Source: JAAYEA01 sp012689325
GTDB lineage: Bacteria; Chloroflexota; Anaerolineae; JAAYEA01
DNA length: 41,001 bases
Reading direction: 5' to 3'
NCBI GenBank assembly: GCA_036841525.1
Contig: DAITVZ010000049.1
Coordinates: 1-41,001, forward strand
This document shows, one piece after another, positions 31,301-37,137 of this stretch (its first letter is position 1; each line of letters opens with the position of its first letter). A program made the translations under genes and the position numbers. The notes below the pieces were generated by a model, which was not told the DNA's origin, ran no database searches, and worked only from the letters and a program-made list of their open reading frames with translations.

Positions 31301-32281
31301 GGGCAAGGTGAACTGGTCGGTGACGGTGGCAGTGAGCGCCGAGCTGGCGCCATCCACGTTGATCGTCGTCGGGTCCGCCACCAGCGTGATGACGGTGGGC
31401 ACCGAAGCCTCGTTCGTCACGTGGGCGAGCATCTCGAACCAGGGCTCGTAGCCGTCGCGCACCGCGGCGGCCGCGATCAGGGCGGTGCAGGCGGAGGTAT
31501 CGGCGGTGAAGGGGATCACGGCGTTGCCCGCGTTGGCGCCGCTCTCGAGCACATAGATGCCGGAGCGGAAGGCATCCAGGCGAATGAGGTAGCCGCTGGA
31601 GGCGGGATCCTTGAGGTTGGTGGCGCGGACGCGGATGGTGTGGGCGCCCGCGGCCAGCTTGGTGGGAACGATGCGCTCGACGAGCCAGGCCGGCGAGGCG
31701 GTATAGAGGCTGAAGGAGCCGACGGGGCTGCCGTCCACGTCAAAGCCGACGGTGCCGCCATCGGGGCCGGTGGCCAGCACCACGGTGACGCCCTCGCCCC
31801 AGAAGGCCCACTCGACATAAGCGGTCGGGTTGGTCTGGCCGTTGGCGGTGAGATAGTGGCCGCCGGAAGCGCTCGGCGCGGCGACGGTCGTCCAGTGGCC
31901 GGCCGATTGGGCCACCGCGGGGCTCTCCGCCTCGACATAGGCGGTCTTGACCTCGCCGCAGCCCGTGGCCTCGGCAAAGCCGACCAACTGCTGCGGGGCC
32001 ACGGCGTTATTTGCCGCGTCGCGGATGCGGGCGGTGAGGGTGGACTGGGAAAAGCCATCGGCGCGGATGGTGCTGGGGTCGGCGCTGATGGACGAATTGG
32101 CCGGGTCGGGGGTGTTGGGTGGGCCCCAGGCCAGCTCGACCTGGGCTTGGAGGCTGGCCTCGCCTGGTTCGGGAATGACCTGCGCGCTGGCCGGGGCCGA
32201 GATCGCCAGCAGCAGGGCGGCCACCAGGGCCAAGCCAAGCAGGGACGTCAGCAGGAAGCGCCGCCGTTTACCCTTGTTCAT
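25361..32281 (-). CDS. Giant modular surface protein: Big domains, nested jelly rolls, CnaB-like, dockerin, five cohesins
   Basis: 2306 residues; ATG 32281 has AAGGAGG upstream. Order (approximate): signal peptide 1-34; bacterial Ig-like (Big/invasin-type) domains about 45-1000, two of them carrying inserted jelly-roll, carbohydrate-binding-like modules (111-246 and 542-667); a further Ig-like domain 1004-1099; Thr/Pro linker; CnaB/carboxypeptidase-regulatory-like domain 1133-1215; type I dockerin 1216-1268 with two calcium loops (DASDDDVIDIAD, DFNQDGIVDITD); cohesins at 1303-1439, 1496-1640, 1714-1860, 1922-2068 and 2142-2286, separated by Thr/Pro/Ala linkers; C-terminal VVYLPLVMNGKQ. A protein having both dockerin and several cohesins is the architecture of a scaffoldin or a self-assembling adhesin. 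No catalytic domain is seen. The promoter is at 32428-32456. Confidence 0.93.
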   Translation of the reverse strand: MNKGKRRRFLLTSLLGLALVAALLLAISAPASAQVIPEPGEASLQAQVELAWGPPNTPDPANSSISADPSTIRADGFSQSTLTARIRDAANNAVAPQQLVGFAEATGCGEVKTAYVEAESPAVAQSAGHWTTVAAPSASGGHYLTANGQTNPTAYVEWAFWGEGVTVVLATGPDGGTVGFDVDGSPVGSFSLYTASPAWLVERIVPTKLAAGAHTIRVRATNLKDPASSGYLIRLDAFRSGIYVLESGANAGNAVIPFTADTSACTALIAAAAVRDGYEPWFEMLAHVTNEASVPTVITLVADPTTINVDGASSALTATVTDQFTLPALDGVEVCFSTSLGDLAVTAPCPTISGGAGQATNTLGPGAVAGDAVVTASVTGYVIDDTVIVTINGGAPATVTVTPDPGATSCSDSRIFTALVQDAYGNPVAGVSVTFSATLSGSWNVNPALTDPAGEAQSIFTGSQSGTGTITAIAGAASGSAALTVHTGPAATLSCSAADASILASPGLDSTTITFTGQDSCGNLLEGRIISVTTSLGSLVEDCYARDQAEDGPPVAPTGPGWSPANAIAGYDGTGYMLTSVQGSSLGWSFEGTVAGFRYLRSINSARIRVWIDGAVVDVFSANRLLASTWATWTSPPLAAGPHLIEVERREHAVGDTIYVDYFETGCTFAGGDATVTLVSTDIVGTAIITGTVDGLTCAASVDFVAGPADTIRMIPDTVVNATCGADVLVRARPKDEWLNDLPEGTLVTFSDDLGGSFSPNPAPVAANGRASTHYTGHIAGTGTITATVGAVSGSVSLVTVPDATPFALAVSHTPSYIPADGLSTAVITATVTDKCGNGIQGVSVGFATTRGGIGTPVLTDADGVAVSTLTSDLTKGLAVVTVTAGALSDDSTEIYFVGEAAAIDLTPSVSTIGIAGCDTPTCTVITAQVRDSLGNPAADGQTIRFITNLGTLDSDPCIKFTQGGVVTATFCSTNIAGTAVITAQVSIPSPDLFGETTVTVKSCPLATFSFDLIATPQQVGVPFNITIHARDQYGNPVSDYAGPAELSSTPAGLVSPLATGPLVGGDWTGPVVIDQAGWAALQVCEGLVCAWSNVFQVLGAATPTPTATGTPVTPTPTATPTATATVAPGLATILGSVSLQGRPGAPDPSWVTPLRVHVGGFSYNVTTNPSGAFVINNVPTGVYDITVKSPRTLLNQRLGVNLAAGDNVLDFGTLQEGDASDDDVIDIADFSILRTVFGTSAASADFNQDGIVDITDFSLLRSNFGEYGPISISAMGKRLGEALRSLASFAGLARSAGLAASSVTLALQPLPLSVNPGDTFDVRIAVQSGAQQLDAAQAYVDFDPAYLEVVSVTGGGAFAVEFQNSYDNTTGRVDYAAITLFGTLPSGNFDLATIRFRAKAVAGTSGLSFGLVAPRQTKATYGGEPMELVLVGGNVTVLGAGPTSTPTPTLTHTMTPTPTATEPIPGTPTLTSTPTATQVLPPTVTPTPSASPVPGAVTLSIIPATKIAYLDDLFTLDVVIRADATLVDLAQVYLNFDPAYLTVVDLAGNPAASAIPGVALATVLENSVDNALGRVNFKAVDPADPATGTFTVATIRFRAKAATWGSPLNFWFVAPRETRVEYQGSYVLGIVSQGNVVVIGGGAPPPATPTYTPTSTQTASATQTASATPITPGAPTPTVTWTPTATPTPTDTATSLPGETATATPSPTSSASGAVALVVAPSPKFVGAGQTFTLDLIAVAGAQPVDHIAAYVDFDPAYLEVVDLLSGLPASQVIAGSALPDIELNAVSNAQGRIDYSARKLSGAAPTGTFKVATLVFRAKAPVLSTSVNWHTSAPRQTAAALGGSSVLGLLTHGQVGILPTGGEPTVTATPIHTYTPTATATRTPTLASSSTPSSSTPSSSTPSSSTPSSATPTPTATLVPGEVRIVVSPQFSLTQQGQILTLDILVESGAQPVDRVQAYLNFAPAYLIVVDEAGSPINHIVPGTVLNDVELNTVDHAAGEINFAARKLGGSSVSGTFKVATIRLKALSLTGGAGLTFSLGGARTTRVLYLGGDTLDTAVNGLIAIGPSGPATPTATASIYPGPSVTSTPTPTGTEAPSATPTATLTPTATATELPTETETPTEAPTATLTETPTVTATPVPDVGLAVEPPFKAVTEGQILTVDIVVHAGAQPVDSAEVYLDFDPDYLAVVDESGAPVDHLVDGTALPLPIVNTVDNAAGRIDYAAGKLEEPFPSGDFILATIRFQAKAATPGTPLVFGRDDPRRCQITYAAQLLLGPVTDGVIAISARPQPPVVYLPLVMNGKQ
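26550..26615. repeat. 15-bp minisatellite in a linker of the giant gene
   Basis: GACGACGGCGTCGAG is repeated four times in perfect tandem from 26550 to 26609, followed by a partial copy. On the coding strand it gives a repeated SSTPS pentapeptide between the third and fourth cohesin. Because 15 is a multiple of 3, copy-number change would alter linker length without a frameshift. Confidence 0.9.
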
Positions 32282-32427
32282 GAACGTCCTCCTTACTCGC
32301 AGGCGCATGGGCCTGGAGCCATTCTACGTGCGCGTTGGTTGGGCTGGGCCAGCTCGTTCACCGTGCGCTGCCTCCGTCCCCCCTTGGTGGCCAAAGGAAG
32401 CGAGGCGCTCCGCCAAGTATCGACCAC

Positions 32428-32456
32428 ATCATAACACGAAAAAACGCTGCTGTCCA
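32428..32456 (-). promoter_or_regulatory. Likely promoter of the giant cohesin/dockerin gene
   Basis: Minus strand: TGGACA (32451-32456), 17-bp spacer, TATGAT (32428-32433). Predicted start near 32421, giving a ~140-nt leader. It is one of two divergent promoters in the 403-nt region 32282-32684, which otherwise holds a palindromic element and no gene. Confidence 0.65.
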
Positions 32457-32583
32457 GAGAACCGCGGCGGGGCGGCGGGCGGCAGGCGCGCGCGACGACC
32501 CCGGGGCAACGGGATGGATGCTCCCTGCGATAATAGACGGCGCGCGGGGCGAGGGGATACGGGGAAGGCCCCTCTCCCCCTGG

Positions 32584-32613
32584 CCCCCTCCCCCAACGCG
32601 TTGGGGGAGGGGG
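32584..32613. repeat. Perfect 30-bp palindrome, CCCCCTCCCCC element copy A
   Basis: CCCCCTCCCCCAACG is followed directly by its reverse complement. Flanking pyrimidine-rich (32570-32580) and purine-rich stretches extend it imperfectly. A related copy is at 34955-34984. It lies just upstream of the promoter of the HAD gene. Confidence 0.75.
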
Positions 32614-32627
32614 AGGCCGTCTTCGGC

Positions 32628-32656
32628 TTGACCGCGCGCGAGGTTTCGGGTAAACT
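32628..32656 (+). promoter_or_regulatory. Promoter of the HAD phosphatase gene
   Basis: TTGACC (32628-32633), 17-bp spacer, TAAACT (32651-32656); predicted start near 32663 and a short leader to TTG at 32685. Confidence 0.65.
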
Positions 32657-32684
32657 GGCGGGAAAGACTGGGGGAGGTTGTGCA

Positions 32685-33503
32685 TTGGACGCTGAACCAT
32701 CCGTGGGCCGGTCGCTGGCCCGGATTCGCGCGTTGCTCATCGACATGGATGGCGTGATCTATTTCGACGGCGCCACGCTGCCGGGGGTGCAAGAGTTCCT
32801 GAGCTTTCTGCGGGAGCGGGGCATTCGCTTCGCCTTTGCCACCAACGGCACCAACCGCTGGCCGGAGGGGCATCGCGCCAAGATGGCGGGCTATGGCATC
32901 GACGCCAGCGATGTGCCGATTTTCACCGCCGGGCTGGCCGCGGCGGAGTATCTGGCCAAACAAGGGCCGGGCCGCCGGGCCTATGTGATCGGCGGCGAGA
33001 CCCTGGAGGAGCAGGTGGTCCAGGTGGGCGGGTGCGCGCTGGACGCCGAGCAGCCCGACTATGTGGTGGTCGGCTGGTCGCCCAAGTTCGACTATGACCA
33101 ACTGGAGACGGCCTGTATCGCCATCCACCGCGGGGCCAAGCTGGTGCTGGCCGACCCGGACGTGAACGACCCCTCGCCGCGGGGGCCGCTGCCGGGGGCG
33201 GGGGCCTTTGCCGCGGCCATCATGGCGGCCACGGGGTGCCAGGCGATCCCCATCGGCAAGCCGCACCGGGCGATCTTTGAGGCGGGGCTGCGCGGCCTGA
33301 ACGCCGAGCCAGCCACCAGCGCCATGCTGGGCGACCGGCTGGACTCGGACGTGGCCGGGGCCGCGGCGATGGGCATGGGCAGCATCCTGGTGCTCACCGG
33401 CCTGACCACGCCGGCGATGCTGGCCGCCTCGCCGCGGCAACCCGATTGGGTCGTGCGCAACCTCGACGAGCTGCGGGAGCGCTGGGCGCGCGAGTTGGGC
33501 TAA
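32685..33503 (+). CDS. HAD superfamily subclass IIA phosphatase (NagD/phosphoglycolate phosphatase-like)
   Basis: A 272-residue cytoplasmic hydrolase. The nucleophile motif is Asp20-Met-Asp22-Gly (LLIDMDGVIY), followed by FATNGTNR (second motif Thr), the C2-type cap with AYVIGGETLEEQV and DYVVVGWSPKFDYDQL, then the Lys motif IPIGKPHRAIFEAGL and the acidic motif GDRLDSD (216-222). Together these are the NagD/4-nitrophenylphosphatase pattern. The start is TTG at 32685 with GGGGGAGG 7 nt upstream and a promoter just before; longer in-frame extensions run antisense through the giant gene. Its last 4 nt overlap the stop of the convergent aminotransferase gene. The natural substrate may be 2-phosphoglycolate or a sugar phosphate. 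Confidence 0.88.
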   Translation: MDAEPSVGRSLARIRALLIDMDGVIYFDGATLPGVQEFLSFLRERGIRFAFATNGTNRWPEGHRAKMAGYGIDASDVPIFTAGLAAAEYLAKQGPGRRAYVIGGETLEEQVVQVGGCALDAEQPDYVVVGWSPKFDYDQLETACIAIHRGAKLVLADPDVNDPSPRGPLPGAGAFAAAIMAATGCQAIPIGKPHRAIFEAGLRGLNAEPATSAMLGDRLDSDVAGAAAMGMGSILVLTGLTTPAMLAASPRQPDWVVRNLDELRERWARELG

Positions 33504-34786
33504 AGCAGCGCCTCCGCCACCTTGGTGATCCCCGCGATGGCCGTGTCGGCGTCCGCGTCCGTCACCATGGGGCTCAGGTCCACATGGACGGCGCGGCCCA
33601 GCAGCTCCAGCGAGCGAGGGCAGGCGTCGGGCCGGTAGGCGTACTGCCCTTCGTAATAGGGGCAGGTCCACGGGCAGCCCAGGCGGTTGGCGGTGCGCTT
33701 TTCCATGATCGGCCCCCAGTGGTAATAGACGTGCCAATCCTCCACCGCTGGGGTAAAGAGGGTGTGGGCGCTGATGTTCTCCGCGCTGAGGGCCTTGGCG
33801 AAGAGCTGGGCCGCGTCGGCGTCGGGGAGCAGATAGACGAGGCAGACGCCCACATCGCCGGCGGCGTCGTTGCTGGGGCGCGCGGCAAAGCCCTTGGCCT
33901 GGCAGATCGCCGCCGTGCCGGCGGTGATGCGCGCCTTGGCGGCTCGCTGCCGCGCCAGCAGCCCCTCCAGCCGGCCGAGCTGGATCCCCGCCAGCGCGCC
34001 GGTGATCTCGGTCATGCGAAAGTTGACGCCGGTGAAGGGCAGGAAATCCCCCAGGTCGCCCTCGGTCTTGCGCCAGATGCCGCCGCCGTCGTGATAGGCT
34101 TGGGCGCGGCGGTAGAGCTCGTGGCTATTGGTGAGCACGGCGCCGCCCTCGCCGGTGGTGATCATCTTGCTGTATTGCAGGCTAAAGGCGTTGATGTGCC
34201 CAAAGGTCCCCAGGTGCTGGCCCCGAAAGTAGCCGCCGTTGGCCTGGGCGGTGTCCTCGATGACCATGAGGCCGTGCTTTTTGGCGATGGCCATCAGCCG
34301 CTCCATGTTGCAGGGGGCGCCGCGCATGTGCACCGGCATGATCGCCTTGGTCTGGGGCGTGATCTTGCGCTCCACGTCGTCGGGGTCCAGGGTGAGGGTC
34401 TCGTCCACCTCGGCGATGACGGGGATGCCCATGTTCCAGACCACGGCGGTGGCCGTGGCGATCCAGGTATAGGCGGGGATGATCACCTCATCGCCGGGGC
34501 CGATCCCGGCGGCGGCGAGGGCGGTCATCAGCGCGGCGGTGCCGGAGGTGACGCCCAGGGCGTGCTTGGCCCCGGCATAGGCGGCGAAGGCCTGCTCGAA
34601 GGACTTGACCTTGTTCAGCGAGGGGGTCGCCGCGCCGTAATAGCGAAAGAGGTTCTGGCTGCGGATGACCTCGAGCACGGCCTGTTCTTCCTCGGCGCCG
34701 ATGGAGAGCGCGCCGGGGTAGGTGTTGGGCCAGGCGGTGGGGCGGGCTGGCTGTCCGCCATAGAGGGCGAGCTTGTCCTTGGACAT
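33500..34786 (-). CDS. DegT/DnrJ/EryC1/StrS family PLP aminotransferase
   Basis: A 428-residue aminotransferase of the sugar-nucleotide type. Marks: GVTSGTAALMTAL (78-90), PAYTWIATATAV, IEDTAQANGG with Asp178, and the PLP lysine Lys207 in SLQYSKMITTGEGG. FTGVNFRMTEITGALAGIQL is also family-typical. Members aminate keto-sugars bound to nucleotides, or inosose in the aminoglycoside (StrS-like) branch; the N-terminal LALYGGQPARP resembles the inosose/AHBA-synthase branch. No sugar-nucleotide dehydratase is nearby. ATG 34786 has GGAGGT upstream. Confidence 0.9.
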   Translation of the reverse strand: MSKDKLALYGGQPARPTAWPNTYPGALSIGAEEEQAVLEVIRSQNLFRYYGAATPSLNKVKSFEQAFAAYAGAKHALGVTSGTAALMTALAAAGIGPGDEVIIPAYTWIATATAVVWNMGIPVIAEVDETLTLDPDDVERKITPQTKAIMPVHMRGAPCNMERLMAIAKKHGLMVIEDTAQANGGYFRGQHLGTFGHINAFSLQYSKMITTGEGGAVLTNSHELYRRAQAYHDGGGIWRKTEGDLGDFLPFTGVNFRMTEITGALAGIQLGRLEGLLARQRAAKARITAGTAAICQAKGFAARPSNDAAGDVGVCLVYLLPDADAAQLFAKALSAENISAHTLFTPAVEDWHVYYHWGPIMEKRTANRLGCPWTCPYYEGQYAYRPDACPRSLELLGRAVHVDLSPMVTDADADTAIAGITKVAEALL

Positions 34787-34812
34787 GTTTGGACCTCCGG
34801 GTGGGTTGGCTT

Positions 34813-34848
34813 ATCGCTAATCGCGGATCGCTAATCGCATATCGCGGG
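34813..34848. repeat. Tandem 14-bp ATCGCTAATCGC repeat
   Basis: ATCGCTAATCGCGG (34813-34826) and ATCGCTAATCGCAT (34827-34840), then a partial ATCGCGGG. It sits 27 nt upstream of the aminotransferase start, inside its leader. Related words occur at 12548-12581. Confidence 0.65.
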
Positions 34849-34900
34849 ATGCGGTGACGCCAGGAAGGTCGGCGCGCCACCAACCTGATCGTCCCAGTTT

Positions 34901-34925
34901 GTAGTGGCCGATTCATCGGCGTTCC
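34901..34925 (+). repeat. REP element, GTAG-palindrome family
   Basis: GTAGT, GGCCGAT, TC, ATCGGCG, TTCC: the same form as the copies at 12506, 22964 and 39905, with one mismatch at the stem base. It lies between the genes at 33500 and 35019. Confidence 0.6.
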
Positions 34926-34954
34926 TCGCCGCCCGGGCAGGCCCTCTCCCCCGT

Positions 34955-34984
34955 CCCCCTCCCCCGATGCGTCGGGGGAGGGGG
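34955..34984. repeat. CCCCCTCCCCC palindromic element copy B
   Basis: CCCCCTCCCCCGA (34955-34967) pairs with TCGGGGGAGGGGG (34972-34984), loop TGCG. Outer stretches (34943-34953 CCTCTCCCCCG, 34989-34997 CGGGGAGGG) extend it imperfectly. It lies 34 nt past the stop of the triple-repeat gene and could end its transcript, though no T-run follows. Confidence 0.75.
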
Positions 34985-35018
34985 TAGCGGGGAGGGGCGC
35001 TTCTCGCCATTCCGGGCG

Positions 35019-35897
35019 CTAATAGCCCGGGTCGTCCTCGTCGTCAGGGGGCTCGTCGCCAAAGAAAAAGGGCGGCTCCTCGTCGGGCTCGGGCTGGGGC
35101 GCGGGAGCGGGCCGCGCGGACTCCGGCGAGGCGCCTGTGGCTGGAGGCGCCGCGGGCGCTTCGCCGGGGAGCTCCACGGCGTAGCCTCGCTCCGCCAGCA
35201 CGGCCCTGACCGCGGCCAGCGAGCCGGGGATGTCCCACAGTTTAGAGTCGGAGACAAAGCGCCGGCCCTCGATCTCTTTGATGGCCTGGAGCATATCGCG
35301 AAAGCCGCCGCCCACCACCAGGGCCTCGCCCTCGGTGGTGCGGATGCGGATCTGGTCGCGGCGAGGGGCTTGGGCCGCCGCGGACGGGGGCGGCGGGGGC
35401 ACCCGCTCCGACTCGGTGGCGGGGAGTTGGTCGGCCTCCTCCTGGGTCACCAAGCGGTAGCCGATCTGGCCCAGCTTGGCTTGGGCCTCGTCCAGCGTGC
35501 CGGGGAGCTTCCAGACATGCTCGCGGGGGAGCCATTGCCGCCCCTCCACGGCCTTGATGACCTCGAGCATGTCGGCAAAGACGCCGCCCACCACGGCCCG
35601 CTCGTCAGCGCCGACGCGGACCATCACCCGGTCGGCCGCGCCGCGGCGGGGGCGATTGGAGGGCGCCTGCAGGGCGTGGCCCATCTCGGTATCCGAGGTG
35701 AGGTGAAAGCCCGCCTCCTCGGCGGCTTTTTGTACCTCCTGGGAGGTGAGGCGAATCTCCCAGATGCGCTCGTCGGGGCGGTAGCGGCGCCCGGTGAAAT
35801 CGCGCACCAGGGCCAGCATCTCTTGAAAGCCGCCGCCGATGATGCGGTATTGCCCATCGAGGGTGCGGATGCGGACGCTATCTTCCATCTGCGGCAT
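35019..35897 (-). CDS. Unrecognised triple-repeat protein with acidic tail
   Basis: 292 residues; start at ATG 35897 (GGGAGAG upstream). Three ~60-residue repeats lie at 8-67, 91-150 and 183-242. Each has an Ile/Val-Arg strand, a GG-F-x2-ML-x2-(I/V) helix, then GR(R/Q)(Y/W/F)-x7-W-x2, and a final helix ending in GY/GF. The GRRY...W pattern with preceding amphipathic helix recalls the HARP motif of SMARCAL1-type annealing helicases, but no helicase is attached; this is resemblance, not proof. Pro-rich linkers separate repeats 2 and 3. The last ~25 residues (DEEPPFFFGDEPPDDEDD) are acidic and aromatic, like the protein-docking tail of single-strand-binding protein. Possible DNA- or protein-binding adaptor (inference). 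The promoter is at 36019-36047. Confidence 0.8.
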   Translation of the reverse strand: MPQMEDSVRIRTLDGQYRIIGGGFQEMLALVRDFTGRRYRPDERIWEIRLTSQEVQKAAEEAGFHLTSDTEMGHALQAPSNRPRRGAADRVMVRVGADERAVVGGVFADMLEVIKAVEGRQWLPREHVWKLPGTLDEAQAKLGQIGYRLVTQEEADQLPATESERVPPPPPSAAAQAPRRDQIRIRTTEGEALVVGGGFRDMLQAIKEIEGRRFVSDSKLWDIPGSLAAVRAVLAERGYAVELPGEAPAAPPATGASPESARPAPAPQPEPDEEPPFFFGDEPPDDEDDPGY

Positions 35898-35940
35898 GAG
35901 GACTCTCCCTATACAGGCTTGCGGTTGCGTTCCGACAGGC

Positions 35941-36014
35941 GCACCCTTCGACATCGGCGCTCCGCGCCGCGCTCAGCATGCTGGTCGGGGCACCCTGAGC
36001 CTGTCAAAGGGTGC
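35941..36014. repeat. Dispersed repeat, TTCGACAGGCTCAGCATGCT type, copy 2
   Basis: GCACCCTTCGACA (35941-35953) and TGTCAAAGGGTGC (36002-36014) form 13-nt inverted arms with one mismatch. Between are GCTCAGCATGCT and CACCCTGAGCCTGTC, shared with the copy at 1696-1763. The element makes up most of the leader of the gene at 35019. Confidence 0.7.
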
Positions 36015-36018
36015 AGGC

Positions 36019-36047
36019 ATTGTACCACCATCGCGGCGGCGGGCCAA
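36019..36047 (-). promoter_or_regulatory. Likely promoter of the triple-repeat gene
   Basis: Minus strand: TTGGCC (36042-36047), 17-bp spacer, TACAAT (36019-36024). Predicted start near 36012, so the palindromic repeat at 35941-36014 starts the transcript. Confidence 0.6.
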
Positions 36048-36052
36048 CCGCG

Positions 36053-36949
36053 CTAGAGCAACGCGGTGCTGAAATAGCGCTCGGCCCGGTCGGGGAGGAT
36101 GGTGGTCACGCGGTTGCGGCCATTGTCCATGTGCAGCGCGGCAAAGACATTGGCCCCCGAGGAAGTGCCCACCAGCAGGCCCTCCTCCCGCGCCAGCCGG
36201 CGGGTGGTCTCCACGGCCTCGTCGTCGGTGACGGTAAAGACCATGTCCACCAGCTTGAGGTCCAGCACGTCGGGGATAAAGCCGTCGCCGATGCCCTGGA
36301 TGGCGTGGAGCCCCGGCTCGTGGCCCAAGAGGGCGGCGCTGTTGCGCGGCTCCACGGCCACGATCTTGACCGCGGGGTTGCGCTCCTTCAGGAACTGGGC
36401 GATGCCTTGCAGGGTGCCGCCGCTGCCCACCCCCGCCACAAAGATGTCCACTTGCCCCTCCATGTCCTCCCAGAGCTCGGGCGCGGTTTCCTGATAGTGG
36501 ATCTCGGGGTTGTGCGGGTTGGCGAACTGGTTGGCAACGAAATACGCCGCCGGGTCGGCGGCGACCATCTCGCGCAGGCAGCTCAGGCAGCCGGGGAGGG
36601 AGGCCGCGGCGGGGGTGAGGATCGTCTCGCCGCCAAAGGTGGCGATGATCTTTTTGCGCTCCTCGCTGGCATTATCGGGCATGACGCAGATAACGCGATA
36701 GCCCTTTTGCACGCCCACCAGGGCCAGGCCGATGCCGGTGTTGCCGGAGGTGGCCTCGATGACGGTCATGCCGGGGCGCAGCGCGCCCTCGCGCTCCGCC
36801 GACTCGATGAGGTGGCGGGCGACGCGGTCCTTGATGCTGCCGCCGGGGTTCAGGAACTCGGCCTTGGCATAGACGTTGCCGGTCGAAAGCTTTTTCAGGC
36901 GCACCAGCGGCGTGTGGCCGATGGCTTGCAGGATGGAATCAACGAGCAT
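36053..36949 (-). CDS. Cysteine synthase (O-acetylserine sulfhydrylase family)
   Basis: A 298-residue fold-type II PLP enzyme. PLP lysine Lys40 is in NPGGSIKDR, the substrate loop is EATSGNTGIGLA (SGNTG 68-72), the phosphate loop is GVGSGGT, and GTSSGAN is the Ser that contacts the PLP nitrogen. It makes cysteine from O-acetylserine (CysK) or O-phosphoserine/thiosulfate variants (CysM), or might be a cystathionine beta-synthase without regulatory domain; the sequence alone does not decide. Start ATG 36949, GGAGGG upstream. The promoter is at 36989-37016, divergent from that of the toxin-antitoxin pair. Confidence 0.9.
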   Translation of the reverse strand: MLVDSILQAIGHTPLVRLKKLSTGNVYAKAEFLNPGGSIKDRVARHLIESAEREGALRPGMTVIEATSGNTGIGLALVGVQKGYRVICVMPDNASEERKKIIATFGGETILTPAAASLPGCLSCLREMVAADPAAYFVANQFANPHNPEIHYQETAPELWEDMEGQVDIFVAGVGSGGTLQGIAQFLKERNPAVKIVAVEPRNSAALLGHEPGLHAIQGIGDGFIPDVLDLKLVDMVFTVTDDEAVETTRRLAREEGLLVGTSSGANVFAALHMDNGRNRVTTILPDRAERYFSTALL

Positions 36950-36988
36950 GGGCCCTCCAGTGGCAAATCGCGCAGGATCAACCTGCTT

Positions 36989-37016
36989 ATGTTAGCCAGT
37001 CGGGGCCAGAAGTCAA
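36989..37016 (-). promoter_or_regulatory. Likely promoter of the cysteine synthase gene
   Basis: Minus strand: TTGACT (37011-37016), 16-bp spacer, TAACAT (36989-36994). Its -35 box is 12 bp from that of the divergent mntA promoter. Confidence 0.55.
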
Positions 37017-37028
37017 GTTGGCAACTGT

Positions 37029-37057
37029 TTGGAGTCGGCGGCGAGTTGTCCTATACT
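37029..37057 (+). promoter_or_regulatory. Likely promoter of the mntA-hepT operon
   Basis: TTGGAG (37029-37034), 17-bp spacer, TATACT (37052-37057). Start near 37064, leader of about 74 nt. Confidence 0.6.
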
Positions 37058-37137
37058 ATGGGTGTGGGAGTGGTGAGCGCCCGCCCAGGCCGTCGCCACA
37101 GGCTGTGCCAGGGCAGCGCAGGAAGCAAGGGAGAGCG

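Noticed and set aside
28634..32434. Plus-strand open frame of about 1266 codons antisense to the giant cohesin gene
   Set aside because: It has a Gly/Arg/His/Asp-rich, repetitive composition, no ribosome site and no recognisable domain, and it mirrors the codon bias of a GC-rich gene. The minus-strand frame has signal peptide, domains and a strong ribosome site.
31947..32684. Long N-terminal extension of the HAD phosphatase frame
   Set aside because: It would run antisense through the start of the giant gene and across a palindrome; TTG at 32685 has a good ribosome site and promoter, and the family begins just before the DMDG motif.
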